Shown here: positions 14,563 to 22,658 of the stretch, one piece after another
Layout: each line of letters begins with the position of its first letter
Numbering within the stretch: the first letter of the stretch is position 1
Origin: JBKHHU01 sp046539045
Lineage (GTDB): Bacteria; Planctomycetota; Phycisphaerae; SM23-33
Length of the DNA: 23,809 bases
Assembly (NCBI GenBank): GCA_046539045.1
Contig: JBKHHU010000031.1
Span: 1-23,809, forward strand
Direction: 5' to 3'
Position numbers and translations under genes: made by a program
The notes under the pieces: model-generated
Told to the model about the DNA's origin: nothing
Databases searched by the model: none
Seen by the model: the letters and a program-made list of their open reading frames with translations, nothing else

Positions 14563-15120
14563 GTGCGATGGATCCTGTTCATCATCCTCGCGTATCTCTT
14601 CGTGGTCTTCCAGAGCAGTCTGGGCGGAGTGTTCGCGTTCTTCGATACGCCGGTGGGGACGATCGGCCCGGACTTCGTGGCGATTCTGGCGATGTTTGTC
14701 ACGTTGCGTGCGCGATCTCGCGTGGATGTGCTGCTGGCAGCGTGGATACTTGGCATGGCCGTCGACATCACCACCGCCGGCGGGCCGGGAGGGCTGACGG
14801 TCATCGGTCCGATGGCGCTGGGATACCTGACATCGGCGTCGCTGTTGTATCTGGTGAGGGAAGCTGTTTTCCAGGAGCGGCCGATCGCACAGGCGTTCCT
14901 GAGCTTGCTGTTCGTTCTGGTTGCACACGGGGTGTGGGTTTCGTTACAGTCGATAGTTGCCTGGTCGCAGGTGAGTTGGGGCGACTACGGGCAGATGCTG
15001 CTGCGTGCGGTCGGGGTGGCGGTCTATAGCGGCATTGTGGGGCCGCTGGTGCTGTTCGGGCTGTCGGCGATCAAGACATGGTTCATCCCCGCTCCGTCGT
15101 CGCGGCGGCAGCGGCGATAG
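14563..15120 (+). CDS. mreD: Rod shape-determining protein MreD
   Basis: 185 residues, very hydrophobic, with about five transmembrane helices and a basic tail (SSRRQRR). It starts at GTG, two bases after the mreC stop, with GGGGAGGG 12 bases upstream inside mreC. MreD sequences are poorly conserved. The call rests on membrane topology, the family-like 'GPDFVAILAMFVTLRARSR' and 'GMAVDITTAGGPG' segments, size, and position between mreC and PBP2. It is an integral membrane partner of MreC in the elongasome. Confidence 0.8.
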   Translation: MRWILFIILAYLFVVFQSSLGGVFAFFDTPVGTIGPDFVAILAMFVTLRARSRVDVLLAAWILGMAVDITTAGGPGGLTVIGPMALGYLTSASLLYLVREAVFQERPIAQAFLSLLFVLVAHGVWVSLQSIVAWSQVSWGDYGQMLLRAVGVAVYSGIVGPLVLFGLSAIKTWFIPAPSSRRQRR

Positions 15121-15158
15121 GATGGTAAGTCATTCACCGGCCGGGCCGGCGAGCGATC

Positions 15159-17189
15159 ATGTATAAATTCCGAATCAAAATCTTCCTCGCGCTGATCGGG
15201 ATAGTCTTCTCGCTGATGATCCTGCGCCTGGGATATCTGCAGATCGTCCGCGGGGAGGAATATCGGCGGGAGGCAGCCGAGGCGTTGCGGCACGTGGAAC
15301 TGGCCCCTTCGTTACGCGGGCAGATCCTCGATCGCAACAACCGCATTCTGGCGATGGAGTACCCGTGTTTCGATTTCTCGCTGGACTACCGGTTCATGGC
15401 CGGTGACGAATCCTGGATCCGCCGCGAAGTTCGCCGGATCGAGTCGGAGGAGGGTCTGACCCGGACCGAGGCCGAGACAGAATACAAAGAACGCTCCGCC
15501 CGCACCTGGCAGCTTGCTCGTCGGCTTGCATCGATGCGAGGGGAGGACCTTCAGAAAAACGTCAACCGCATCTGCTCGAAGATCCGGACCATTCGCGAGA
15601 TCGTCGGCATGCGGATCCGCGAAGAGCGACAGGTCCACGCCGTGGTCCCCGGCTTGCGAGAGAACATTTCGCTGGACGGAACCGTCGGGGCCGCCATCGT
15701 ACCGAACCATAGGCGCCACTACGAGCATGACGACATCGCCTGCCACATCCTCGGCGTCACGTCGGAGATCTCGGCCGAGAAACAGCGCCGCCTCAACGAG
15801 CCGAATCAGCACCTGCCCACGCTGGAGCGGAAGCGGAAGAACTACCTCATCGGCGATCGCATCGGGACGATCGGTGTCGAGCGGATGTGCGAGCAGGAGC
15901 TTCGCGGCACGCGCGGCTATCGCAGGTTCAAGCGTAAGGACGGCCGCCGGGTGGTGACCGAGTATGTACCGCCGGTCCATGGCAGGGACGTTCAACTGAC
16001 GCTGGACATCAAGCTGCAGGAGCGCGTTACCAAACTGCTTTCGGGGGTGTCCACGCCCGCCTGTGCCGTGGTCATGGACGTGGAGACCAACGAGATCCTC
16101 GCTCTGGTTTCCGTTCCGACCTACAACCTGAACACCTATCGGCAGAACTACAAGTACCTTGTCCAGAACGAGCGTCTGCTCCCGCTTCTGCACCGGGCCG
16201 TGGCACGCAGGTACCCGCCCGGGTCCACGGCCAAACCGATCAGCGGGATCGCCGGGATAGAGTCCGGCCGCGTCGGGTTGCACACCAGATGGAACTGTCG
16301 GGGATATATGTATCGTCCGGGCCAGTTCCGTTGCTGGAACCGCCACGGACACGGGGATGAGGATCTCGTCGAAGCCATCATGCACAGTTGCAACGTGTAC
16401 TTCTACCACGCCGGCGAGACCGTCGGGCTCGACTACCTCGCCGGCTGGTTCCAGAAATTCGGATGTGGCGAGAAGCCGGGCACCGGTCTGCCCGAGGAGA
16501 AGTCCGGCCTGGTGCCGACATCGTCTTGGATTCGCTCGCTTCCGCGTTCACTCCGCAGGACTCCGCACGAGACACCGGCCGATGCACGCTTCACCGCGAT
16601 TGGACAGGGCTATCTGGATGTGACTCCGCTGCACGTTGGCAACGCCATGGCCACGCTGGCCCGCGGGGGCCTGCACCGCGAGCCGAGGCTCATCCGGCGC
16701 GTAGGCCCGGCCAGCCAACCGGGCACGGACACCGCCTCAAGCGTCATGCCCACCACCAGCCCGAACCGGCCGGAGAACGGCATCCACCTGGAAATCGCCC
16801 CGGCCACCGTCGAGGCGATCCACGAAGGGATGTACAAGGTCTGCAACTTCCCCGGCAGCGCCGAGGAGGGCAGAGGCACTGCCTACAAGGTCTTCCACCG
16901 CAACTATGGCAGCCCGCTGGGCGTGAAGGTCTGCGGGAAGACCGGAACGGCCCAGACCGCTCCGCAGCGGTGGGATTCCAACGACAACGGACGGATCGAT
17001 GGTGGCGATGAGATCGTCCGGCAGGGCCACACCGCCTGGTTCAGCGGGTTCGCCCCGTATCGTGACCCGCAGATCGCCATAGCGGTGATGGTCGAATACG
17101 TCGAACCCGGCGGGGGCGGGAGCAAAAACGCCGCGCCGCTGGCCCGCGAGATCATCCGCATGTGCAAGGAAATGGGCTACATCCGGTAA
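15159..17189 (+). CDS. mrdA: Penicillin-binding protein 2 (elongasome transpeptidase), with an EF-hand-like loop
   Basis: 676 residues, a class B PBP that cross-links side-wall peptidoglycan. It has an N-terminal membrane anchor (about 7-28), a pedestal/dimerisation region starting 'RGQILDRNNRILA' (53-65), and a long charged helical insert (80-165). The transpeptidase motifs are S356-T-A-K359, S410-C-N412 and K594-T-G-T597. Right after KTGT, residues 606-617 read DSNDNGRIDGGD, a perfect 12-position EF-hand calcium loop, within an insertion before 'HTAWFSGFAPY', where PBP2 normally has a short loop. The start is ATG with a weak GAGCG site, 38 bases after mreD. It lies 4 bases before rodA, its glycosyltransferase partner. 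Confidence 0.93.
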   Translation: MYKFRIKIFLALIGIVFSLMILRLGYLQIVRGEEYRREAAEALRHVELAPSLRGQILDRNNRILAMEYPCFDFSLDYRFMAGDESWIRREVRRIESEEGLTRTEAETEYKERSARTWQLARRLASMRGEDLQKNVNRICSKIRTIREIVGMRIREERQVHAVVPGLRENISLDGTVGAAIVPNHRRHYEHDDIACHILGVTSEISAEKQRRLNEPNQHLPTLERKRKNYLIGDRIGTIGVERMCEQELRGTRGYRRFKRKDGRRVVTEYVPPVHGRDVQLTLDIKLQERVTKLLSGVSTPACAVVMDVETNEILALVSVPTYNLNTYRQNYKYLVQNERLLPLLHRAVARRYPPGSTAKPISGIAGIESGRVGLHTRWNCRGYMYRPGQFRCWNRHGHGDEDLVEAIMHSCNVYFYHAGETVGLDYLAGWFQKFGCGEKPGTGLPEEKSGLVPTSSWIRSLPRSLRRTPHETPADARFTAIGQGYLDVTPLHVGNAMATLARGGLHREPRLIRRVGPASQPGTDTASSVMPTTSPNRPENGIHLEIAPATVEAIHEGMYKVCNFPGSAEEGRGTAYKVFHRNYGSPLGVKVCGKTGTAQTAPQRWDSNDNGRIDGGDEIVRQGHTAWFSGFAPYRDPQIAIAVMVEYVEPGGGGSKNAAPLAREIIRMCKEMGYIR

Positions 17190-17193
17190 TTCG

Positions 17194-18567
17194 ATGCTCG
17201 AAACCCTCAAACGTCATCTTCGTTACACCAGCTGGCCGATCATCATCGCGATGGTTCTGCTGATGATGGTCGGCATCGTGGCCATTCGCTCGGCTGAGCA
17301 GTTGGACACATCGTTTGCGGGATTCGCTCGGAAGCAGATCATCTTCGCCGTGATGGGTGTTGTCGGGTTCCTGTCCATGACCGTGATTCCGTATCACAAG
17401 ATTGGGCGCTTTGCGTACTGGATGTTCGGCTTTACGCTGGTGGTTCTCACGCTGCTGCTGGTGCTTCCGAGAGCGCTGCCCGGTAACGCGGCCGTCAACT
17501 GGCTCCTGCCGGACATCCGCGGTGCCTATCGCTGGGTCAACCTGGGGGTGGTGCAGGTCCAGCCGTCGGAGTTTGCGAAGCTCTCGTACATTCTGATGCT
17601 CGCCTGGTACATGCGCTACCGCGACAACTACCGATCGCTGCTCGGGCTCATACCGCCGTTCCTGCTGACGATCGTCCCGATGGGGCTGGTTTTTCTCGAG
17701 CCGGATCTCGGAACGAGTCTGCTGTTTCTCCCGATGCTCTACTTCATGTTGTTCATGGCCGGGGCGAAGCTCAAGCACCTGGTCGGCATCGTGGTGGTTG
17801 GTTCGGTCCTGGTGTTCCTGCCGATCCCGCACCGGCTGCCCGCGGGGTTCGACCGCAACGAGAAGACCACGCGGGCGAACCTGGCGTACTGGTCCAGCGA
17901 GACGGCCGACGGCGGGGCGACGCTGGTCTCGGCGGCTCCGCTGGTGAAGATGAAGCGGCACCAGATCGCCCGCATCGAAGGCTGGCTGCGGCAGGACGAC
18001 CCGCGGATCATTCAGGGCAAGGGCTACCAGTTGCACCAGAGCAAGCTTGTACTGGGCTCGGGGATGGTTCTGGGCAGGGGGGACTGGCACGAGGCGGACG
18101 ACTACTACACGCTCTTACCGGACGACCATACGGACTTCATTTTCAGCGTGATCGGCGGTCAGTGGGGGTTCCTCGGCTGCTTGGGCGTGTTCGTGCTGTT
18201 CGGGGTGGTGTTCGTGATGGGCGTGGAAATCGCCACGGTGACCAACGACCCATTCGGCCGACTGCTGGCGGTGGGCGTAGTGGCGTTGCTGTTCAGCCAG
18301 ATCGTGATCAACGTGGGTATGACGATGGGGCTCATGCCGATTACGGGCATGACTCTCCCGCTGATCAGCTACGGCGGGTCGAGCCTGCTGGTCAACTGCA
18401 TGGCCTTGGGGCTGCTGGTAAATGTCGGTCAGCGGCGGCCTATCCTGCTCGGGCAGAAGCCGTTCGAGTACGGAGAGAAACGCGAAAAGCCGCCCCAGCC
18501 GTTCGGGCCGGATGCACGCGGCGAAGGCCCCGGGGTCAGCGGGAAATGGAATAGATCAGCCACATGA
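17194..18567 (+). CDS. rodA: Peptidoglycan glycosyltransferase RodA (SEDS family)
   Basis: 457 residues with about ten transmembrane helices. RodA polymerises lipid II at the side wall together with PBP2. SEDS hallmarks are AYRWVNLGVVQVQPSEFAKL, FLEPDLGTSL (with the conserved Glu-Pro-Asp), the extracellular LLPDDHTDFIFSVIGGQWGF and GMTLPLISYGGSS. A long loop (about residues 215-290) lies before the 'LVLGSGMVLGRG' segment, larger than in many RodA. Its ATG is 4 bases after mrdA. The last 35 residues (GQKPFEYG onward, Pro/Gly-rich) are not conserved and seem to derive from a repeat-like sequence. The 3' end overlaps the convergent membrane-protein gene by 32 bases. Confidence 0.93.
   Translation: MLETLKRHLRYTSWPIIIAMVLLMMVGIVAIRSAEQLDTSFAGFARKQIIFAVMGVVGFLSMTVIPYHKIGRFAYWMFGFTLVVLTLLLVLPRALPGNAAVNWLLPDIRGAYRWVNLGVVQVQPSEFAKLSYILMLAWYMRYRDNYRSLLGLIPPFLLTIVPMGLVFLEPDLGTSLLFLPMLYFMLFMAGAKLKHLVGIVVVGSVLVFLPIPHRLPAGFDRNEKTTRANLAYWSSETADGGATLVSAAPLVKMKRHQIARIEGWLRQDDPRIIQGKGYQLHQSKLVLGSGMVLGRGDWHEADDYYTLLPDDHTDFIFSVIGGQWGFLGCLGVFVLFGVVFVMGVEIATVTNDPFGRLLAVGVVALLFSQIVINVGMTMGLMPITGMTLPLISYGGSSLLVNCMALGLLVNVGQRRPILLGQKPFEYGEKREKPPQPFGPDARGEGPGVSGKWNRSAT
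18496..18541. repeat. Possible dispersed GC-rich repeat at the rodA 3' end
   Basis: Read on the minus strand the segment would encode 'LTPGPSPRASGPNGWG'. This resembles the 'TPGPSP.RG' products of dispersed repeats I recall from many environmental genomes. It supplies the unusual C-terminal tail of RodA and the stop region of the convergent gene. Only one copy is visible, so the repeat status is inferred from memory. Confidence 0.3.
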
Positions 18568-18919
18568 ATGCCAGCATCGAGTATGCGAGCGTGACGCCCC
18601 AGCAGGCGACTTCGGTGACGCGTTTGCGCCGGAACATCGCCAGGATGAACAGCGACATCGAGCCGACCCCGATTTTGCTGACGATCAGAAGGCCCGGGTC
18701 GGCCATCATCAATCGGCCCACCGGGTTCATCTCCCTGAAGTTGCCGGTTTGCATCGCGCTCAGCGTCATCAGCAGGTCCAGACCGTTCAGAGCGGCAGTC
18801 AGCAGAAGGAGAATCCACACGCGCATGGCCCGGCGAGCTGTCGCTGCCGAGAATCCCGCCTCGTCGGCGCGTGTCGGGGCGGCCGTCAGGCCTCGTTCTG
18901 GATCTTCGATTTCTCGCAT
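18536..18919 (-). CDS. Small membrane protein, DUF5658-like
   Basis: 127 residues from ATG 18919. A longer in-frame extension to 19060 would run into the divergent hydrolase gene and is unlikely. A charged N-terminal tail (1-30) is followed by three hydrophobic helices (about 33-53, 75-95, 104-124). 'LNGLDLLMTLSAM' and 'EMNPVGRLM', followed by a Lys in the next helix, match the pattern of DUF5658 proteins. These are found beside many unrelated genes and have no known function. Its stop lies inside the end of rodA on the other strand (32-base overlap). The ribosome-binding site is weak, so the start is uncertain. Confidence 0.65.
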   Translation of the reverse strand: MREIEDPERGLTAAPTRADEAGFSAATARRAMRVWILLLLTAALNGLDLLMTLSAMQTGNFREMNPVGRLMMADPGLLIVSKIGVGSMSLFILAMFRRKRVTEVACWGVTLAYSMLAFMWLIYSISR

Positions 18920-19040
18920 ACATTGGTGGTATCGTCCCCGGCAGCGGGTCGCTTGAGCACGGAGAGCGGCAGATGCAAGAGACTGCGACCCCGGAGCCGG
19001 TCTTGCCGCCTCGGATGCTCCCAACAGGAAAGGATGCCAA

Positions 19041-19928
19041 ATGAGTTCCGATCTCTCCATGCCGGTCCCGCCGGGGATCGACTTCTCGCCGCCCGAGGAG
19101 CGACAGATCCTCCTGCCCGATGAGTACGGGACCTCCGTATGGATGCACGCTGGGCGGAATGCGGATCGCCTGCCGGTGCTGCACCTGCACGGAATCCAGT
19201 CGCACCCGGGGTGGTTTGTCGGCTCGTGTTCGCACCTTGCCGGGCGAGGATATTCGGTCTATCAGCTGACGCGACGGGGCAGCGGGAACAATCGCCGCGG
19301 CCGCGGCCATGCTGATTCACCGGATCAGCTGCTGGACGACCTTCAGCATATCGTGGAGGCCGTGCTGGCGGAGACCGACGCGGAGAAGCTGCATCTGGTG
19401 GGCGTCAGCTGGGGCGGCAAGTGGGCGGCGGCGTGGTTGACGGCCCGGGCGGAGGCGCAGTCGAAAATCGCTTCGCTGACACTCTCGGCCCCCGGTATCT
19501 CGCCGCTGGTGGATGTTTCGACCGGCACGAAGCTGCGAATTGCGGGGAGTCTGCTCGTGGCGAGCCGAAAACGCTTCCCGCTGCCGCTGGATGATCCGAA
19601 GCTGTTCACCGACAACCCGCCCATGCGGGACTTCATCGCCGAAGACCCGCTGGCTCTGCACGAGGCGACCGCGCGGTTCCTCTACGTCAGCCGGAAGATG
19701 GACGAGATGATCGGCAGGGCGTCGGAAGGGCAGTTGCAACTGCCGACGAGCCTGATTTTGGCCGAGACGGATCCGATCATCGACAACGGGCAGGTGGAGC
19801 AGGTGGTCCGGCGACTCAGCGCCGACGAGCCGCAGGTGGTCACGCTGCCCGGTTGTCACACTTTGGACTTCGAGCCGGACCCGTCGGAGTATTACCGGAC
19901 GCTGACCGATTGCCTGGAACGGGTGTAA
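19041..19928 (+). CDS. Alpha/beta hydrolase (lysophospholipase/monoacylglycerol-lipase-like)
   Basis: 295 residues with the alpha/beta-hydrolase layout: an oxyanion HG at 50-51 (LHLHGIQSH), nucleophile elbow G-V-S123-W-G, a likely acid D244 (AETDPIID) and H273 (GCHTLDFE). The order and spacing fit serine esterases and lipases of the Hydrolase_4 type. No signal peptide is seen, so it is probably cytoplasmic. The substrate is unknown; a lysophospholipid, monoglyceride or other ester is plausible. It starts at ATG 19041 with AAAGGA 8 bases upstream. It stands alone, divergent from the DUF5658-like gene and convergent with the glycosyltransferase. Confidence 0.85.
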   Translation: MSSDLSMPVPPGIDFSPPEERQILLPDEYGTSVWMHAGRNADRLPVLHLHGIQSHPGWFVGSCSHLAGRGYSVYQLTRRGSGNNRRGRGHADSPDQLLDDLQHIVEAVLAETDAEKLHLVGVSWGGKWAAAWLTARAEAQSKIASLTLSAPGISPLVDVSTGTKLRIAGSLLVASRKRFPLPLDDPKLFTDNPPMRDFIAEDPLALHEATARFLYVSRKMDEMIGRASEGQLQLPTSLILAETDPIIDNGQVEQVVRRLSADEPQVVTLPGCHTLDFEPDPSEYYRTLTDCLERV

Positions 19929-20007
19929 CGGATTCGATCCGAACGGTGGGCCACGGAAGCAATCCGCGTCTCTGGGCCTCCGCGGCCAGTCCACGGCCTG
20001 CGACACC

Positions 20008-21198
20008 CTAATACTGTGCCGGATTCGCGTAGGCGGTGCCTTTCCAGCGGAGCGAGGCGCCTTTGCGGGTTTTCAGAAACGCGCGAGTGATGATCCACAG
20101 CACGAACAGCGAGGCGATCGGGTACGTCCAGAACATGCGCCTGTCCCCACCGGCCAGGCCGTAGAAACGGAAGATCACCGACAACTGCAGCACCGCGGCC
20201 AGCAGGCCTGCCAAACCCGCCCACAACCACACTTCGTCAGCCCCGGCAGACCATGCTGCCAGCCCCACCGGCGCAACGAAGTACGGCAGCAGCCCCATCA
20301 CCGCCACCAGCAACCAGGACACGATCATCCGCCGGGTGGTGTGGAATGCCCCGTAGAAAATCCGCGTCCAGCCGTTGATGATCTCTCGCAGGCCGGTGTA
20401 CATCCGCACCGAATACAGCTTGTCTGTTCGTGCCACTCGCAGCCGCATGTCGCTGCGGGACTTGATCCGCCGGGCCAGGTGAATGTCCTCGTTGACGATC
20501 TGCTTGATGCTTTCGTGTCCGCCGACGGCCTCGTAGGAATCGCGTTTGAAGAGCATGAACGCCCCGTTGGCATACGCGGCGTTGGGTTTGTTGGGGTTGT
20601 TGACCTGCTCGGGTTTGTACCAGATCATCATCACGCCGCTGCACACCGGCTGGATGAGCTTCTCCCAGAAGGTTTTGGTGGTCATGTGAGGCAGGAGGCT
20701 CAGCAGGTCGGCGTCGGTGTCTTCGGCATATTGACGGGCGACGGTGAGCGTGGAGTCGTTCTCCTGAACACAATCGGCATCGATCAGGCACAGCCAGTCG
20801 CCCGTGGCCTCCTTCACGCCGTGACTTAATGCGTGGGATTTGCCCATCCAGCCATCCGGCAGATGATCAACGTCGACCAGCTTGATACGCTCGTCTCGCG
20901 AAGCGAACTGTCGCACGATCTCGCCGGTCCGGTCGGTGCTGCGGTCGTTGCAGACGATGACCTCGAAGTTGGGATAGTCCTGGGCGACCAGCGACTCCAG
21001 ACACGCGGCAATATTGTCTTCCTCATCCTTGGCTGCGATCAGCACGCTGAGTCTCGGTGCATCCGCAGGCGGCTGGGAGTACTCGCCGGTCAGCTCAAAG
21101 CCTTTGCGCCTCTCGCGGTTGATCAGCAGATGGCGGGTAGTCCATACGAGGGACACCAGAACGCAAAGGCCAAGCAGCACATATGCCGGAATGGTCAC
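20008..21198 (-). CDS. Membrane glycosyltransferase, family 2 (HpnB/CrtQ-like)
   Basis: 396 residues from GTG 21198; the long upstream frame is only a shadow of larC. An N-terminal membrane helix (about 4-24) is followed by a GT-A domain with SVLIAAKDEEDNI (51-63), VCNDRSTDRTGEI (82-94), the metal-binding D140-A-D142 and the catalytic-loop E237-D238 (NEDIHLARRIK). Four hydrophobic helices end it (about 293-372). It resembles GT2 enzymes acting on hopanoid or carotenoid lipids (HpnB, CrtQ), but the substrate cannot be told from sequence. The GTG overlaps the larC stop (GTGA), so the two are translationally coupled, with GGAAGG about 10 bases upstream inside larC. Confidence 0.85.
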   Translation of the reverse strand: MTIPAYVLLGLCVLVSLVWTTRHLLINRERRKGFELTGEYSQPPADAPRLSVLIAAKDEEDNIAACLESLVAQDYPNFEVIVCNDRSTDRTGEIVRQFASRDERIKLVDVDHLPDGWMGKSHALSHGVKEATGDWLCLIDADCVQENDSTLTVARQYAEDTDADLLSLLPHMTTKTFWEKLIQPVCSGVMMIWYKPEQVNNPNKPNAAYANGAFMLFKRDSYEAVGGHESIKQIVNEDIHLARRIKSRSDMRLRVARTDKLYSVRMYTGLREIINGWTRIFYGAFHTTRRMIVSWLLVAVMGLLPYFVAPVGLAAWSAGADEVWLWAGLAGLLAAVLQLSVIFRFYGLAGGDRRMFWTYPIASLFVLWIITRAFLKTRKGASLRWKGTAYANPAQY

Positions 21199-22373
21199 TG
21201 TTCTTTTGCCTTCCGGAAGGCGATCTGGGCTGCCTGGTAGACATCGGCGACCGGGGCGGAGTGTGCATCGGCGGCGGTGCAGCAGTCGTCGAACTCCGGA
21301 GAAGCGGTCAGCAGCGTTCCGTCGCGGCGCCCGGTTTTGACGCGGATCGGTCCGAAGCGGGTTTCGACGGTGACCAGCTCCCGCGCGAGTTTGCTCCGGG
21401 TCGATGCGTGCCGACGGATGCCGAAGGTGGTGGTCTCGGTGAAGATAAGCCTCTCCGCGGCGGCAACGTCTGCGGGGCTCACCAGCACGTGCAGCGTCCA
21501 TGCCGGCCTGGACTTCTTCGCCACGGCGGGCGTGGCCCACGCATCCAGACAGCCGCGATTGAGCAGCTTGTCGATCGTCCTGCCGATGATCTCGCCGGAA
21601 CAGTCGTCGAGATTGGCTGCCAGTTCCACGACGCTGTCGGACGTGCCCTCTCCGGCGGAGGTGCCGATGAACGTCCGCAGCACGTTGGGCACCTGCTCGG
21701 AATCGCGCGATCCGGCCCCGTGGCCGAGGGCGGATACGGTCATTTCGGGGATGGGGCCGAAGCTCTCAGCCAGCGCGGCGAAGATAGCAGCGGCAGTGGG
21801 GGTGGTCATCTCCGCGGACACGGCCCCGGCGGTGGTAGGCAGGCCCACCAGCAGCTCGGCCGTGGCGGGGGCGGGAACGGGCATCAGTCCGTGGTCGCAC
21901 TGGACTGTCCCGCTGCCTGTGGGAACGGCCCCGCAATGAACGGTGTCGACCTGGTGCATCTCCAGCCCGATGCAGGCGCCGACGACGTCCACAATGCTGT
22001 CGATGGCGCCGACCTCGTGGAAATGGACCGTCTCGATGCTCGTGCCGTGGACCTTGGCTTCTGCCTGAGCCAGGCGGCGGAACACCTTGCGTGCTCGCTC
22101 TGCGGCTCGCGGGGCGATGTCGGCAGCGTCGATGATCTCCAGAACGTGCCGGAGGTGACGGTGGGGCTTGTCCCCGGGCTCCACGTCGACGCAGAATTGC
22201 TTGCCGGCGATCCCGCGCCGCACCACATCCTCAATCCGGACGCTGTAGCCCGGCACGTTGAGTTTGGCCAGTTCACCTCGGAAGGTGTCGAAATCCAGCC
22301 CCGCATCAATCAGCGAAGCGCAGATCATGTCGCCGCCGGCCCCGGCGAAACAGTCAAAATATGCCACCGACAT
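21195..22373 (-). CDS. larC: Nickel-pincer cofactor (NPN) synthase LarC, intact single frame
   Basis: 392 residues of the LarC (former DUF111) family, which inserts nickel in a CTP-dependent step to finish the NPN cofactor of lactate racemase and related LarA-type racemases. Visible family features are YFDCFAGAGGDM (5-16), VHFHEVGAIDSIVDVVG (116-132), TGSGTVQCDHGLMPVPAPAT (152-171), the EMTTPT segment (188-193), ELAANLDDCSGE (250-261) and a C-terminal domain with TTTFGIRRH (314-322). In Lactobacillus, LarC is made by programmed frameshifting from two frames; here one frame covers both halves. Start ATG with AAGGAG 7-8 bases upstream. larB, larE and larA are not in the window. The 3' end is coupled to the glycosyltransferase. 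Confidence 0.93.
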   Translation of the reverse strand: MSVAYFDCFAGAGGDMICASLIDAGLDFDTFRGELAKLNVPGYSVRIEDVVRRGIAGKQFCVDVEPGDKPHRHLRHVLEIIDAADIAPRAAERARKVFRRLAQAEAKVHGTSIETVHFHEVGAIDSIVDVVGACIGLEMHQVDTVHCGAVPTGSGTVQCDHGLMPVPAPATAELLVGLPTTAGAVSAEMTTPTAAAIFAALAESFGPIPEMTVSALGHGAGSRDSEQVPNVLRTFIGTSAGEGTSDSVVELAANLDDCSGEIIGRTIDKLLNRGCLDAWATPAVAKKSRPAWTLHVLVSPADVAAAERLIFTETTTFGIRRHASTRSKLARELVTVETRFGPIRVKTGRRDGTLLTASPEFDDCCTAADAHSAPVADVYQAAQIAFRKAKEQ

Positions 22374-22658
22374 CGGATACTCCTTCTCGAATCAGGCAGC
22401 AGTGTAGGACGCCGGTCCGTTGATTGCAACACTCCTCACGGCGACGGGATCTGAAGCAATATCCCGGTCGCTACCGGACCGACCGTAAGGACCGTCCGAC
22501 GGATACTACGGGGCAGTGAAAATATTCACATCAAAAATGGGAATTCTCCGGGATCCTGATTAAGTTGAAGCCCGCTTCTTCCGATCAATAACTAATGGAA
22601 AGGGTAGACACCGCAGCAGGTTGCCTGTGGAGCGGAAGACAAGGAAGGGTGTGAAAAT
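22374..22658. other. Divergent intergenic region between larC and the CBM48 gene
   Basis: 285 bases without a gene. It holds GACCG-rich repeats around 22473-22500, a CRP/Rex-like dyad at 22515-22530, and for the + strand a poor promoter candidate TTGAAG (22565-22570) with TAACTA 18 bases on. No clear promoter for larC is visible on the minus strand. Confidence 0.35.
22515..22530. promoter_or_regulatory. CRP/FNR-family-like operator (or Rex-like site)
   Basis: AGTGA-AAATAT-TCACA matches the Crp consensus TGTGA-N6-TCACA at 9 of 10 positions. Read with 4-base spacing, GTGAA-AATA-TTCAC also fits the Rex core. It lies about 128 bases before the CBM48 gene and 142 bases before larC. The dyad is seen; the regulator is inferred. 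Confidence 0.4.

Noticed and set aside
18429..19310. 293-codon minus-strand frame covering the rodA end and the hydrolase start
   Set aside because: Arg/Pro-rich shadow of the + strand hydrolase and the DUF5658-like gene; no motif.
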